Positions 49,640-62,729 of a stretch of 64,000 bases of DNA are shown one piece after another. Every line of letters starts with the position of its first letter. Within the stretch, counting starts at the first letter, position 1. Location of the stretch: assembly GCA_023512835.1 (NCBI GenBank), contig CM042087.1:48139682-48203681 (forward strand), given 5' to 3'. Position numbers and translations under genes: made by a program. The stretch comes from Taxillus chinensis. Lineage: Eukaryota > Streptophyta > Magnoliopsida > Santalales > Loranthaceae. The notes under the pieces were generated by a model. The model saw only the letters and a list, made by a program, of their open reading frames with translations, was not told the DNA's origin and made no database searches.

Positions 49640-51660
49640 CTAATAAAATATTAGCCAGATTTGAATGTTCTTGATCATTTGCTTAATTCCGTGTTTGGGT
49701 TTTTTTTTATAAGTAAAGGAACAATATATTAAAGAAAGGAAAATGTACAAGCAAATTGGGCAGGGAATAGGTGAGGAAAAGTATCCTCACCCAAATAAAG
49801 AAGTACAAAAGGCCTAATACGAAGCCTAAAAATAAGTGAGGAAAAGTATCCTCGAAAAGCTAATTACCTTAGCCTAGAAGGTCGAGATATCCTGATATCA
49901 TAATTAATCGAAGAGGTAAGCCTGTTAAGCTCCCGTTTGCGTTTAGATCCGCTTGAAGAGGACAAGAAGACCGAGGCAAAAGCCTTTCAGGCTTGATGCT
50001 TAGCTTCAATATCCTACAACAAATCAGAGGTAGTGAGGTCAAATAACTCGTAAGTCACCTCTAACTTCTTTCCAATGGCTTTGTGGGAACATAACTACTC
50101 CGGCTGAGTCTACTGTCATCGGGCAATTGAAGACACTCAAGGGAATTAGGGAACAAAAAAGTTGAATAGCCTAGCCACCTAGTAGAATCTCCCTAGGTAG
50201 CGCTACATTATCATCCCAGCACTTGGAAGGAGTAGTGTCGAGGGGGAGGAAGTGGGCAGGGAGAGGGGGTGGGGGCACGGGAGAAAGAGGGGTGGGAAGA
50301 GGGAGGGTCGGGTGGGCCGGTAGGTGGAGGGGACTGGTGGGCCGGGGGAAAGGGGAGCGAGATGGGCTAGATCTGGTGGAGGGTGGGGTAAGTAAAGCAA
50401 GGAAGAGATAGGGTTTGTGGGAAGGGGGGCTGGTGTGGCCGCTGGGGGGATATTGAGACCCACGCTGGCGTCAACGCCAAGTGGCGGATGCGGAGACGCG
50501 GATAGTGCGGTGGGGAGTCAGTCTTCGAGATGGTCGGACGCCTTGGCATCAAGGCAACTGTTAGTTGCGGGAGGTGCACTGACAAGCGGACGCCATGTGG
50601 AGGAATCAAAAGGCCGATGTGGCGGTCGATGAGGCAAGAGCCAAGGCCATCCAATGTGACAAAAATAACAAGGCCGACGCTGACCTGGATCTAGGCAGCA
50701 CTAGCAAGTAGGGCCAAGCCAAAGGGATCGTGGTCGATCGGCCCGCTGGCGATGGAGAGGCCGACGCGGATGGGGGCCGAAGGTGACACTAACTTGAAGC
50801 AAGAGTAAATCGATGCGTCACGCGTGAGTGGACGCCAATGCCGCCTTAGCAAGGAAGCGACCGGTTGAGGAACGAATGCTTTGACAAGAGCCGCGGCATG
50901 GGCTAGGGCACAGACGGGGCGCTCGAAACCAATCGCCAGCAACTTGTGGTACCGGACAGCCTGAAAAAATCCGGTGGACGACCCAATCCAGATGGTGGAA
51001 GGGGGTGATGAACGGATGTCTAATTCCACACAAAAATGGGCTTCGCTTGGACGAGCAAGCGTGGTGGTGGGCAAATCCATGGCTAATAATGTCCCAAAGG
51101 TGGAAGCAATAAGCCGAAGTAAATCGTGATGAAAAAATTACAACGGGAGGTGAGGAAGAGTAATCCAAATGGGAGTCAAATATTCACCATTGGTGAGATC
51201 ATCACCAGACACCCAATGATAAATTTGGTAAGAAAAACAAGAATGAAATATGAGGGCTTAGAAAGGATGCGAAATAAGTCCTCTTACAAATCAAAACGAA
51301 TCATGAAAGTATGGGAGGCAAGGAAGGAGGCCTACAACAAAGTCGCTGGAAAAATGCTCATTTTCAATTGGGCCATAAAGGAAAAATCTTGAACAGATTG
51401 AATAAGATCATGCTTCGAAGAAAAATTGAAAATCTATCTTTCACCCCAAAAAAAGGGAAAAAGGAGAAATGCTTGAAGGAAGTTAATTTGGTGGATGCAT
51501 AAGCCTTGATGCTTGGAGGTTTTGAGAGAGCAGGAAGGGGAGAACCTTTAGTGAAAAGGCTGCCAGAAGAGGGTGCCATCATGACGGCTGCCGAGGGCAG
51601 CCGCCGGAAAAAGGATGGGGCTTAGAGAGGAGGAGCTTCTCTCTGTTTTCTTAATTCCGA
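49640..51660 (-). mobile_element. Probable rearranged retroelement region with a G-rich block
   Basis: On the minus strand, 49690-49740 reads like a LINE 3' end (TTTAATATATTG...CTTATAAAAAAAA). Near 51480-51600 the minus strand starts a reading frame MMAPSSGSLFTKGSPLPALS that resembles LINE ORF1 beginnings. Between them the plus strand is G-rich (50220-50650). No RT domain is visible, and the assignment is tentative. Confidence 0.35.
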
Positions 51661-51984
51661 GACTGAATTGAATCCAATTCGTTGAAATTATTATTGGATT
51701 CTAATTAAGGTGTTTAATAATTTGTTGCTTTTATTGAAAAGATCAAGATACGATCGTTTAGTGCTAAGTTTATTGTTCTTTGAATTCATTCTTCATGAAG
51801 ATTTAGGTGGGAAGAAATGAGAACAACGAGACAATTAAGAAACTTGATTGTCTATTGGAAACAAACAAGGGGAATGTATCTATAAGCAGACAAAGAACTC
51901 AAGGTGACGAACAAGAATCACATAGATTGTAGTGAGAGGCAAACTTCTCAACTAGAGGATAAGGTGGTCTTGAAAAGTAGGGGA
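51661..51984. other. Short spacer before the LINE
   Basis: No gene is seen. Part of 51655-51710 weakly resembles 55575-55625, which may mark a larger repeat unit. Confidence 0.3.
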
Positions 51985-54900
51985 ATGACAAGACACCACC
52001 TTGATCAAAGCAATATAAGGTCAATGGTCTCCTTGGCTAAGGCTCCTTGTTTGGACAAAGCTCTCTTTGGTCAAAGGTTCCATCTGGTTGATGCTCACTA
52101 TGGCCAACACTTGAATGTCAACCATATGACAATCATGGATCCTTGAAGCCTAGTTTGACGATGATAACTTAACATATGCTTGACACTAAAAGATGTTTTG
52201 AGTAGCTCTTCTAGTGTTTTGAGCACCCTCAAATCACGCGGTAGAGATATGGCTGTTTCAAGTAGTTGTCAATTTGTGTGGTAGAAGTGTGAACATTTCA
52301 AAGTGTTTGCATTTCCGGTCCAAAGCCTGAATAGAGGGGAGCTGTGGTAGGTTTGTGACAACTAATGTAAAAACCCATCATATTTTTTTTTGTATGAACC
52401 ACGATATAAGATAAACTATCGAGGTGTTCAAAGTGACAAGCTATATTTTCGAGACTTAGGAGCAATAATAAATGAGTAAGGGTTGCTAGGTTGTTTTCCA
52501 TGAGCAACGCGTCATATCAATGCATGGATAGTGTCAAATGAGTTAAGGTATGAGGGTTTACATAAAAAGCATAATCTTAGTTTACGTTTAGCAACTTGGA
52601 ACATAGTTTCTTATAGGTAACTATGTAAGACTAGTCGAGGTTATGATTAGGAGGGGTATTAAAATTATGTTTTTTCAAGAAACTAAATGGATAGATAAGA
52701 AAGTTAGACTTGAGTAAGGTCACAGATCATGGTATATAAGTAGAGAGGAATAAAGATGGGATATATAATTTTCTTGATAGTTGGTTATTAAAGTTGACAA
52801 CGTTAAAAAATAGGGTGATAAGATTATACTCATCAACAAATTTTAGGTGATAAAACAATTAATTTTAGTGGTGCTTATACACTATAAATAGATTTGGATG
52901 ATGTGAGTAAGTATCAATTTTGGGGATCTAGATATAGTTATGCATGGTATACTTGTTGAAGAGGAAATTATCATTGGAAGAGATTTTAATATATATTTAA
53001 TGGGTATTATTGATGTTGGACACACAATTTTAGATTTTGGCATATCTTATGACTTGATTCTAGTGAAAACTTGGTTTAAGAAATTAGATCCATTTGATTG
53101 CTTGTAGGAGTGAAAGGAGTGCTAGTCAAAAATATTTTTTTTGACTAGGAGTGTAGGAAGTAGTTGTTGCGTAAACTGTAAGGTTAAACTTTTAGTGTAC
53201 ACAAACTGTTAGTGTTAGATATTCGTTTTAAAAGTGTATAAGAAACTGAAACGTGTTCTAAATCGTATAATTAAAAGGTAGAAATTAAAAAGGGATGATC
53301 ATATTCTTTTTTTTGATAGTAGATTAATTGAAGAGGCAAATTGAAAAGATGAGGTTCATTCTAGTGTGATGCGGAATAAAATAATAGACAATATTAAGCG
53401 TGCAACTAACAAGGAACTTGATAAATCTAAATATACGATGTTGCTAGGTAAAGACACATCATGGTACAATGAGGAAGTAAAGAGAACAATTAAGAATAAA
53501 CGGATGTGTTATAAAAGTCTTGATAAGGATAGAAATAAAATGAATTTTTAGAAATATAAACTAGCAAAGAAAGAAATTAAGTAAGTTGTGATGGAGGGTG
53601 GAGCCAAAATGATTTGTCAAAAATATTCCTTTCACGTTTCTTTAATATCAGTATCCTTCACTAAGACCTTCTAATTGTAATCTCTAATATATTTTATAGT
53701 ACTTAAATCTTCAATCTTTGTCGACCTCATTCAAACAATTCTATAGATATCTTTTTCTTTCTCTTTGGAGTCCAAATGTTCATACAACTGTGTTTAAGGT
53801 ATTTGTGATGTGAATATATTGTTCAAGAATTAAATTGTGATATTCTATGAAGAATAAAGTCATGTGAAGTCAAAAAGTTTTTGCGCCATATCCAGACTAG
53901 AAAGGCGGTAGGTTAGGATGTAATTTCTATTGAGGTTTGAAAATGTTTAATAAGTTTGAGGTTAAGTGGTTGACAAAATTATTTAATAAAATTTGATAGA
54001 GTAATAAGATGCTTGATGAATAGAGAAAGAATACTTTGATATCTTTGTATAAAACAAAGGTGACATATAAGATTGCTTAAATTATTGATGAATAAAATAG
54101 ATAAGTTATACTATCAAGTTATGAGAATGAGTTATTGGGCATTGTCTAAAAAACCATCGTAAAATTGTGGAAAATAAATTTGATTTCATGCCTGAAAGAT
54201 CTATTATGGAAGCAATTTACATAATAGAGTCACAAAAAAGGATGTACATATGATCTTCATCAATTTGGAGAAAGCCTATAATAAATTATTTAGAGATATA
54301 CTTTGGTTGGCTTTTAAAAGAAGACAATTCTATCAAATATTTTAGTTTAATATATGATATGTATAAGGGAGGTGTAATCAATGTCAGAACTGGTGCTAGT
54401 TTAACGGACGAGTTTTTAATTACAATAGGGGTGCATTAAGAATTAGCCTTGAGTTTTTTTCTTTTTGTAATTTTAATGAATGTGATAATTAAAAATATTT
54501 GTAAGGATATATCATGGTATATTATGTTCGTTTTTGATATTGTTTTGATTGATGAGATCAATGAGTTAACAAAAAAAATTAGAGTTGTGGAGATAATTAT
54601 GAAAACTCTAGAATTTGGGTTAAGCAGATCATAGGTTGAATATATAGTTTAAGTTTAGGAGACAAAAGAATAGTGAGTAAAGTATTATGACCAACAGATA
54701 TCAGTCACGTAATGTTGTAAGTATCTAAGGTCAATAATTTAACACAAAGATTGATGGTGATGTTGGTCATAGGATTAAAATTAGATAATTTAAGTGGAGG
54801 ATGCATTGAGAGTTTTGTGTGGCTGTAATATATTGAGTTTAAAAGGAAGATTTTATAGGACGGTTAGAATTTATTTTTTATATGAAACAGAGTATTTAGC

Positions 54901-55454
54901 TAACAAGAAACAATATACATAGAACCCTTGTGTCATTGGGATGCGAATGTTAAGATGAATATATAGTAAAACTAGGATGAACAAGATTAAAAATGAGATA
55001 TTTGTTGTGCTGTTGGAGTAGCTTCGATTAAAGATTAAAGGAAACCGAATCGCTTATATTGATTTGTTCATTTAAGATGTAGGTCAATGGATGCATTTAT
55101 TAGAAAGGTAAAAAAGATTAACATTAGACGTGATAAAAAATTAAATAAAAAATAAAAAATGACTTTGATGAAGGTTTTAACAATAAGATGTCTGAGATTA
55201 TTAAATTTAAAAGAAAGAATGATGATCGATAAAAATGTTTAAAAAAAAAAATTGTATATCGGATTAAATATAAACTTGTTGTCTATTTTGATTTATATAA
55301 ACTTTATATTATTGGGATTCAGGTTGATGGGTTTGATTTGGTTTAATTTTTAAATTATAGTGTTAGGGTTTCTTTTTGGTCATTTACCTCTTTCTATGGA
55401 GGGCCATGCTTTTATGTATCTTTGGATTTGAATAATTTGGATCCTTAAGTTTAT

Positions 55455-55497
<43 letters not shown>

Positions 55498-55560
55498 TTT
55501 TCAGTTAATTTTTTTACATTGCTTGAGTCAGGATTAATTAAGTTTTATTATCCAAATTAA
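51985..55560 (+). mobile_element. Decayed LINE with endonuclease and reverse transcriptase remnants
   Basis: Many stops and frameshifts, but the order fits a plant non-LTR retrotransposon. Near 52590-52700 there is an endonuclease start (LRLATWNIVSYR, then FFQETKW-like). At 53440-53560 there is a linker with TSWYNEEVKRTIKNKRMCYK. RT pieces include the TRKAVG.DVISIEV segment near 53900, HMIFINLEKAYNKLFRDILW near 54240-54310, and a YYV-type segment near 54520. A tail near 55080-55200 reads RCRSMDAFIRKVKKINIRRD. The leader 51985-52310 recurs at 47796-48190. A TTA-type microsatellite lies near its 3' end. Confidence 0.75.
55457..55497. repeat. (TTA)n microsatellite
   Basis: About 13 uninterrupted TTA/ATT units within the 3' end of the LINE. 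Confidence 0.9.
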
Positions 55561-58500
55561 TTGATCATTATGTGAGTGGATTGAATTTAATTTATCTGAA
55601 TTGTTGTTGAATTCTAATCAATATTATCAACATGAAATTAAATTATGCATAAAAATGATGATGGTGTATTTATATATTTATTCCAATTTGCGTATTTAAA
55701 AGGATAGTGAGGGAGATTCACATGAAAATGGAGTGGGAGACCAAATTGCCAATGATATCCCATTTTGTTTCTCCCAGTCTCTTGATAGATGGCTATATTG
55801 CAATATTCTCATGGCTTTCCCAAATTTTGTGCTTTAATGCCTTGCAGGGTGGGAGCTAATGCATGTTTTTGGATCTTCATGTCACCAACATGGCCTTCAG
55901 GGATTTTTAGACTTCAAGGCCACCATGACTAATCAGGCGCTGATCTGGATTCACAGCTGCTGTACCGCAGAAAATTGAAGCGGACATCTCCCTGCCAAAA
56001 GGTTTATGAAAATTTTGTAGTCATTGCAAGTATATCATTTCATAGGGGTTCTTTTCAAATACACCGCGTGTATAATGGCTGAAGTTACCTACCATGTTTT
56101 TTTTGAAACTGGATTTGTGGATCAATACTTGGTCTCCCAATACTCAACCCGCTCCATGGATAATATAGCTCATTCATAACTCCAAAAGATTGTTCTGATG
56201 CAGTGCAGGTTTTTCAGAAAAAAAAAAATAACAAACCGTTGAAAGCCATGAGACTGAACTGAAGACTGGGAACGAGGAGCTTAGACAACCACCATTTTTT
56301 GTTTGTTTGTTTTTTCATGGGTCATTGAGACCGAACAAACGTAACATCATGAACACTAGGCTGGGGTTTGCTAGAGACAGGTCAAGGTAACTTGAGGGTA
56401 GAGCAAGACTGATTTTTTAATTATTGGTATATAATTAAAAATGAATGATTCTTCAAATGACATGAATTATTGGTATATAATTAAACTTGAGGGGAGAGCA
56501 AGATTGATTCAATGACAATGAATGTATGTGACTTTCTTCAAACAGGTTTTAGATATTTCTGTTTCTTGATCGGTTTCAATACTCTTATTATTTTTTTTAA
56601 AATATGATTAATTTTTAAATAAGTGACTCATAAATAATTTTAAATTATTTAAATTTATAATTTTTAAAATTAATTTAAAAATAATGCTCGATTTCGTTTC
56701 ATACAATACATTGTTCCCAAGCTTTGGATCAACTTATTTTCTATTTGCGTATGGGCCACCGTCGCTAGCCTATTGTCTCCCCACTCATGCCGGGCCAGAT
56801 CTCACCTCTCACTGCCATCCATCAAGCACCGGCTTCACTCTATAATTGGATCTCCAGACTAATATTTCGAGTAAACCCCACGGCCCTTGACAAGTGGTAT
56901 AATTTTTAGGGCCCTATGGCTTTACCCAAAATAAGTTCGTTTTTAAGGCAGGGGTTGATTTTCCATCCATGACCTGCTGTGATCATATTTTAAAACCCAA
57001 GTATATGTATACAGATTTTTAAAATTTTTCAAGTATACGTATACCAGCCTAAATTGCGGAGGTAACATATTCAAATTCTAAGTAATATATTTCAACAAGT
57101 TCTTTAAACTCGTATGTTTTGAAAAAATTTAAAGTTAAAATATAAAAAGAAGTTATTTGAAGTTGTAACAACAAAGGACGTGTAATAAGAAATTCTACTG
57201 GTATCATGTTTTTTGAAAACCAAATCAAATTATAAATATTAATTATTAGCCCTATGTCACACTGGTAACATCGGTGTTTAGTAGACAATATTTGACAAAT
57301 TGGTATAATTTGAGTAATTTTTGTGAGCTAATAATAATTGATATAATATGTTTCAAGTGTGCCTAAGTATGATTATCATTGCATTTATGTAAGAATTTTT
57401 ACGAATTTGAGGTTATTAATAGTGGCAAAAGAAACATATGATAACCTTCTTTGCCAGGTTCTCCTCTCTCTTCCTCGTTTTTTCTCCTTCTACTTCTACT
57501 TCTCTCGTTGTGTCTCTTTCCGTAAAGTCTTGATTTGAATGATTAATTTTCTATGGTTTTCTATGCTTTCTTTAAATTTATTTAACTGAAGAAGTTAATA
57601 ATTTTGTTCTCATGCCTAATTGACCAATTCTCCCTCTTTGGTTGTGTTACACTCCCAAAGTTATTTCTCATTTATTTTTTACTCGAGGGATTTCCTGGTG
57701 TGTTGGTTTAATATTAACCATGTGGTGGGCACGACATTTCGGCCCATCACGGTCTGTCAGTTTTTCAGTCGGTTTCTATAATTTATGTGTGTGTGGTAAT
57801 GGTAACATCAAAAATAAAGGATGAGAAGAAAGTTTTATTTTTGTACGTTGTTATTGATATACGTTGGAGGACTAGCCCCTTGAAGAGGCAAGCACATCCC
57901 AATTTCCATCACCGCAAGATTACAAATCATATCTTCCCTTAACAGGTTGCTTAGAAAGGGAAAAAGAAAATAGCTCACAACAGGAATACTGAAGTAGAAT
58001 TCATTTCTCTAACCCCCTTCATGTTTGTATCGGTTGGCAAACAAAAATGAGGAAGCCGATGCTAAGGAAGCCGATTAATTCACCTACTTGCATCGAATGC
58101 AGTTCAAAATCAGTTTTAAGAGAATTGGCTGGGTTGATGCATACCTGTTCTGCTGGCTGAATGTCAAGTGAATGATTTGTTTTGAGGGTCAGAAGTCTTG
58201 TAGCTGGTATGGTTGTGAGTTCTGGAGGCTGGGAATGGATTGCAGGCTTGGTTGTGATGTTGTAGGGCTGCGAAGGATGTTGGACTTCGCTGGTGCAGGT
58301 GGTGGTTATAGCTAGGGAGTTGGTGCTGGCTGGTGATGGTTGTTCCGGTTGTTTTGATGATTTTTCGTTGTTTTCCCAATGCTCCATATCTCCATGAGCA
58401 GCCAGAATTTGAAGTATTGTTGGCCCAGAGAAATGTATATGGATTCTAAAAACATTTCACCTAATTATCTGGAATATATGAGATATATGGGTTACTTTCA

Positions 58501-59519
58501 ATGACAAAAATATTATTCTATTGATTTTCAGTCTACCCAATCTTACCACCTATAAATTTTCATCCACTGTTTCCATTCTGCCAATAGACAAGTGATATAC
58601 AAGATCATATATTTATGTGGTTGGTAAATTTTTGAATATTTATTGCTATGAGTATCTCTAATTCCAGATAGGGTTATGATGCTTCCAATTTATGTTTCAT
58701 GTCAAGCTATATAATTTTTTATCTGTCAATGTTCATCTTGTCTTCAATCTCATTTAATCTTCTTCTTCTTCTAGGAAAATCTTACATGTTATTGGTATAT
58801 CAATCTCGATTTCATGAAAAGCATATATGCAGTTCTTGCCATTTGGATCCCTCCTTGGCGCCATTTCCAGTATGGTGTTTGCAAGTACTGCGATGTTAAG
58901 TAGATTACATATGAGGTGATTGTACAATGGTTTCATTTGTTGCTTAACGCGATTGCTAACTTGAATTTCCTTATGTATATTGGTTCTCACCAAAAAACCG
59001 ACTTCAGATGCCCTTCGGGCAAATTAAGGGGCTTGTGCAGGTTTATTCATTTTTGGTTAGGCAAAGTTTTCTTTTTCTTTTTCTTTTTCTTTTCAGATGG
59101 GGGTTCGGGCATTTAGTGTAGGACAACTTTGACATTCTTAGTGTACTTGAAATGTTCTTTTCCAGTGATTGGATGCTCTTAAAATGGACAGGAAAAGGAG
59201 ACAAGTTTGGGGTAGTAGTTATTGCTATTTGGCACTTTATGGAAGAATATCCGGTTTTTGTGGATTTTAGTTTCCTTATCTACCAAGAGTGACGGTGGAT
59301 ATATGAAGATAAGATGCACTCTTTTTGAGACAGAATCCCTAATGAGGGTATGCTATCTTTATACATAGGATATATAAAGATAAGATGCACTCTTTTTAAG
59401 AGTGATGAGAGTGATCGATTTTAAAAAACAAGTTAGAGAGATATACAAAATAGAGAGATATCCTCTTTCCCGTGATAAAAACAAAGTGTTAAAAGGGTTT
59501 AAGATTCACAGCTTCATAT
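55561..59519. other. Intergenic stretch, no gene recognised
   Basis: Mixed AT-rich and balanced sequence. An open minus-strand frame at 58019-58387 (MEHWENNEKSSKQPEQPSPA...) is Ser/Thr/Pro-rich and starts with ATG, but I recognise no domain or homologue. At about 59300-59400 a word of about 20 bases (AAGATAAGATGCACTCTTTT) occurs twice. No transposon termini were found. Confidence 0.35.
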
Positions 59520-60356
59520 ACAATGGTTGAGGTTATTGAAACATCAACGAAGGTTAACAAAGATTCTAGAGAAACTAGAACAACTTCAAATCATTGAGAT
59601 TTAAGTTTGTTGAATCCTAAGTTTGACTAAGATAAGTTAGTCCTTTCAGAACTTAAATAGTATTTATTTAGCTAAGTGTTGGACTGAATCTTAACATCTA
59701 TCAAATTGAGACTCTCACCAAATGAAAACAATCAATGGTAGTATCAATGGATGAATTGATGGAACAATTGGTGAAGACTTTTATTGAAAATCAAGACAAA
59801 TTCGAAGAAAGTCTCAAAGGCAGTCTCAGAGTAAATCAAACCATATTGGAGGAATTTATCAAGAGTTTACGACACATTCAAAGATACTTTTGAAAAAAAA
59901 GGTTTGATAGACTAAATTTATCAAGGTTTGAAGATACATTTGAAGTCACTTTTGAAGGAATGTCTAATGACCAGACAGTTATATTGAGAGTTCTATCAAG
60001 ACAACACATTCGAAGGGATACTCGATGAAGCTTGTATCAAAGGGTGATTCAAAACATTAATATATGATGTTTTAAAGAGACATTTAGAAGGAAGACTCAA
60101 TATATTAGAGTTTCAATAGTTTAACTATTTATATTGCCAATGTTTTTGTGCCACCTAAGATCTATTATTATACGGAAATATTTGATTGAAGATCCTGTTT
60201 TCATTTTAGTAATTAGGGCTTTCCTCTTCGATTGGGAGCTCTAGCAAGTTAGCCTCTTTATATATATAGGCACATGGATAAAGGATCATATATCTCTTGA
60301 GCAATAATGAAAATATTTAATAACTCTAGAATTATAAGTTTTCTAATAGCATGATT

Positions 60357-60433
<77 letters not shown>

Positions 60434-60770
60434 TGGTGGTGGTGGTTACTAAGAGCTTGAGTGGTTAAATCAAAAATACAATTTGTGTTTTAGATTATGT
60501 AAGGATTGTGTTAGAGAGAAAAAAACAGTGAGTGATTTGATGTATTGATTTATTGTTTCTTTTTTATCTGTTCATGCTCATAATACTCTGATCGATTATA
60601 AATAAGAACAATTATATTGTAATTATTACTTATTAATACAAAGTATATTTACATAAACACTTTGATTGTCTTTCATAACTTTATTTGCGATTGAGATTGT
60701 GTTTTTGAAAAATTGTTTATGAAGATATAATCTATCAACACCCCCCCCCCTATTTCTCTTCATAACAAAG
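59520..60770 (+). mobile_element. Possible LTR remnant (copia-like end)
   Basis: The stretch ends with ATCTATCAACACCCCCCCCC followed by TATTTCTCTTC, a C-run ending reminiscent of many plant copia LTRs, and before it lie TTTATTGTTTC and TGTGTTAGAGAG stretches. No TG...CA borders, target duplication, primer site or partner LTR were found. Confidence 0.25.
60361..60428. repeat. Compound (AT)n(AG)n microsatellite
   Basis: About 15 AT units run directly into about 19 AG units, then a GGT-repeat (GGTGGTGGTGGTGG). Confidence 0.9.
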
Positions 60771-61860
60771 TTGTTATTGTTTATTATCTTGTCATCCCAA
60801 TATTGTTTCATGTGTTGATTTAATACTATTTATATTTGTATTTGTTGTGTAGATAAGTAAATCTTTATCAAACTTACTCTCTATTTGGTTGAAGTCTTCG
60901 GATTGTGAAGCATATGTGAGAGTAGTGAACTCAAACCGATAGTAAGCCTAAAAACAAAAGTAGAAAACCCTAATAAATTCATGGGGAAGGCTTACACATT
61001 GAGGTGAAACACATAAATTTTTTTTTTGTGTTTTTATAGTAATGTTTTTGCTTGCATATAATCGGTGTATATCCCAACAAACAATAAATGAATTGAATAA
61101 ACCAATGTGGGGCTAATTGAATAAGAAAAGAATAAATAAAAAAAGTAGAGTAGGGTTGGTCTTAGATTAAGTATACCTTAGATTCTCTTAATTACTCTTT
61201 ATATTAATTATTAAATTATTTTTTGCTTTTTTATACAAATAAATACCATAATAAATTATTTAATTGCTCTCTATATTATTAAAATAATATTATATATGAT
61301 TTTTTATTTAATAGTTAATTTTTTATAATTTAATATAAAATAAAAGTAAAAATTACAAGAAAGATAAAAGAGAGGAGGAAAAGGAAATTTTTATATATAA
61401 TTTAATAGTTATAGTAAGTGAATAGTATTTTTTAATATATTAAAAAATATTGTATAAATTCTATAGGAAAAGTTAAATGCTTTTATAATTTTTAATTTAT
61501 TTCCCTAAATAAAATGAAAACATTATAGGAAATTTAATGCTAATGCCTCTTACTTATTCATATTTCAATCCTGCTAGTATGGGCACATGATTTCTCATGG
61601 TGTATGGGTGTGGGTTCGAAAACATAATCCTCAACAGGTATTTATTGAATAATTAGGTAAAAATACCTAGTGAAAAAAATATCTATTTGTTTTTTAAAAT
61701 AAATAAAAAATTTATGCCTTGCTTACAAAAATTACTTTAATAATTTAAAATAAATTAAGAAAATGATTAACACTTATTATTAATTAGATTAAAAAATATT
61801 ATTATAATGTATAATTTTATGTTTAAAACACATTTAAAAAATAATAAATGAATTATTATT
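60771..61860. other. AT-rich spacer
   Basis: Nothing recognisable. Confidence 0.4.
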
Positions 61861-62556
61861 AGAGCCTCTCCAATCATTCTAGCTAATTAAAATAAGTTAA
61901 ATGCATATTTAGCTTGTTAGAGTGAAGCTTTAACTAATACCACTCCAATGGTGAATAATGTACTTTTTTGCTTAACAATTAATTTTCCCAATCTACCCTT
62001 GCATCACCTTTACAGGGCACGACAGGGGACGGCGTACGAGGGATATGGAACACAGGGTGGAGGGGGATGGGGGCGGAGGGGTGCACGACAGGGGACAGCG
62101 TACGGGGGGGCAAGGGGCGGGGGCGGGGTGCGCGAGGGGGGGGGGGATATGGAACACGGGGTGGAGGGGTGGAGGGGGATGGGGGCGGAGGGGTGCACGA
62201 AAGGGGACGGGAAATGAAGGGGGGACGGGGGACGGGGGTAGGGGGCGCGCGAGGGGGGACAGGGGATAGGGAACGCAGGGTGGGAGGGGGATGGGGGACG
62301 ACGGGACGGGGACGGGAGGAGCACAACGGGGGGACTGGGGAGGAGGAACGAAAGGGAACACATTGAAGGAAGAGCAATGGGGGAGTGAGGGTACAGAGGA
62401 AAACTATAATTGTTTGGTGACATGCTAAAGCAAAAGCAAAAGTCAAATTTTGCTTTTTTTTTTGTTTTAATTATGCATTTAACTAATGCATTGGAGAAGG
62501 TTTTTAGCTAAATATAGCTTTAGATATGTTTTTACCTAATGCATTGGAGATGCTCT
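61861..62556. mobile_element. MITE-like element carrying a G-rich block
   Basis: The left end AGAGCCTCTCCAATCATT and the inverse of the right end AGAGCATCTCCAATGCATT are similar, and GAGCATCTCCAAT is common at plant MITE ends. The inside (about 62015-62400) is extremely G-rich on the plus strand and contains a repeated unit: GGAGGGGGATGGGGGCGGAG followed by GGGTGCACGA occurs near 62057 and again near 62171. No clear target duplication was found, so the borders are tentative. Confidence 0.45.
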
Positions 62557-62635
62557 TGGATATTTAATTGTATATTCATAGTCGGGTATATTTTAGTGTA
62601 AAATAGGTAAGAGCATTTCCTATGTAAACTATTAG

Positions 62636-62729
62636 CCATATTTGGTTATGAACAAACAGAAGTCCAAAACATGTATTTTGGCTTGATTCATCATTTTGGA
62701 CTTCTACTATGGTTCATAACCAAATATGG
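62636..62729. repeat. Imperfect hairpin of about 35 bp per arm
   Basis: CCATATTTGGTTATGAAC (62636-62653) and AGAAGTCCAAAA further in are matched inverted at GGACTTCT (62697-62704) and GTTCATAACCAAATATGG (62712-62729). The loop is about 25 bases. It is probably a MITE remnant. Confidence 0.65.

Noticed and set aside
50203..51168. Long proline/serine/arginine-rich open frames over G-rich DNA (also at 35160-35560 and 61979-62446)
   Set aside because: Low-complexity G-rich DNA yields open frames in several phases at once; there are no domains, no splice structure and no conserved start.
58019..58387. ATG-started 122-residue frame as a real gene
   Set aside because: Ser/Thr/Pro-rich, with no domain or splice partners and no recognisable homologue; kept only as a remark.
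60771..61000. Primer-binding site or gag after the possible copia LTR end
   Set aside because: No TGGTATCAGAGC-like site and no gag reading frame could be found.
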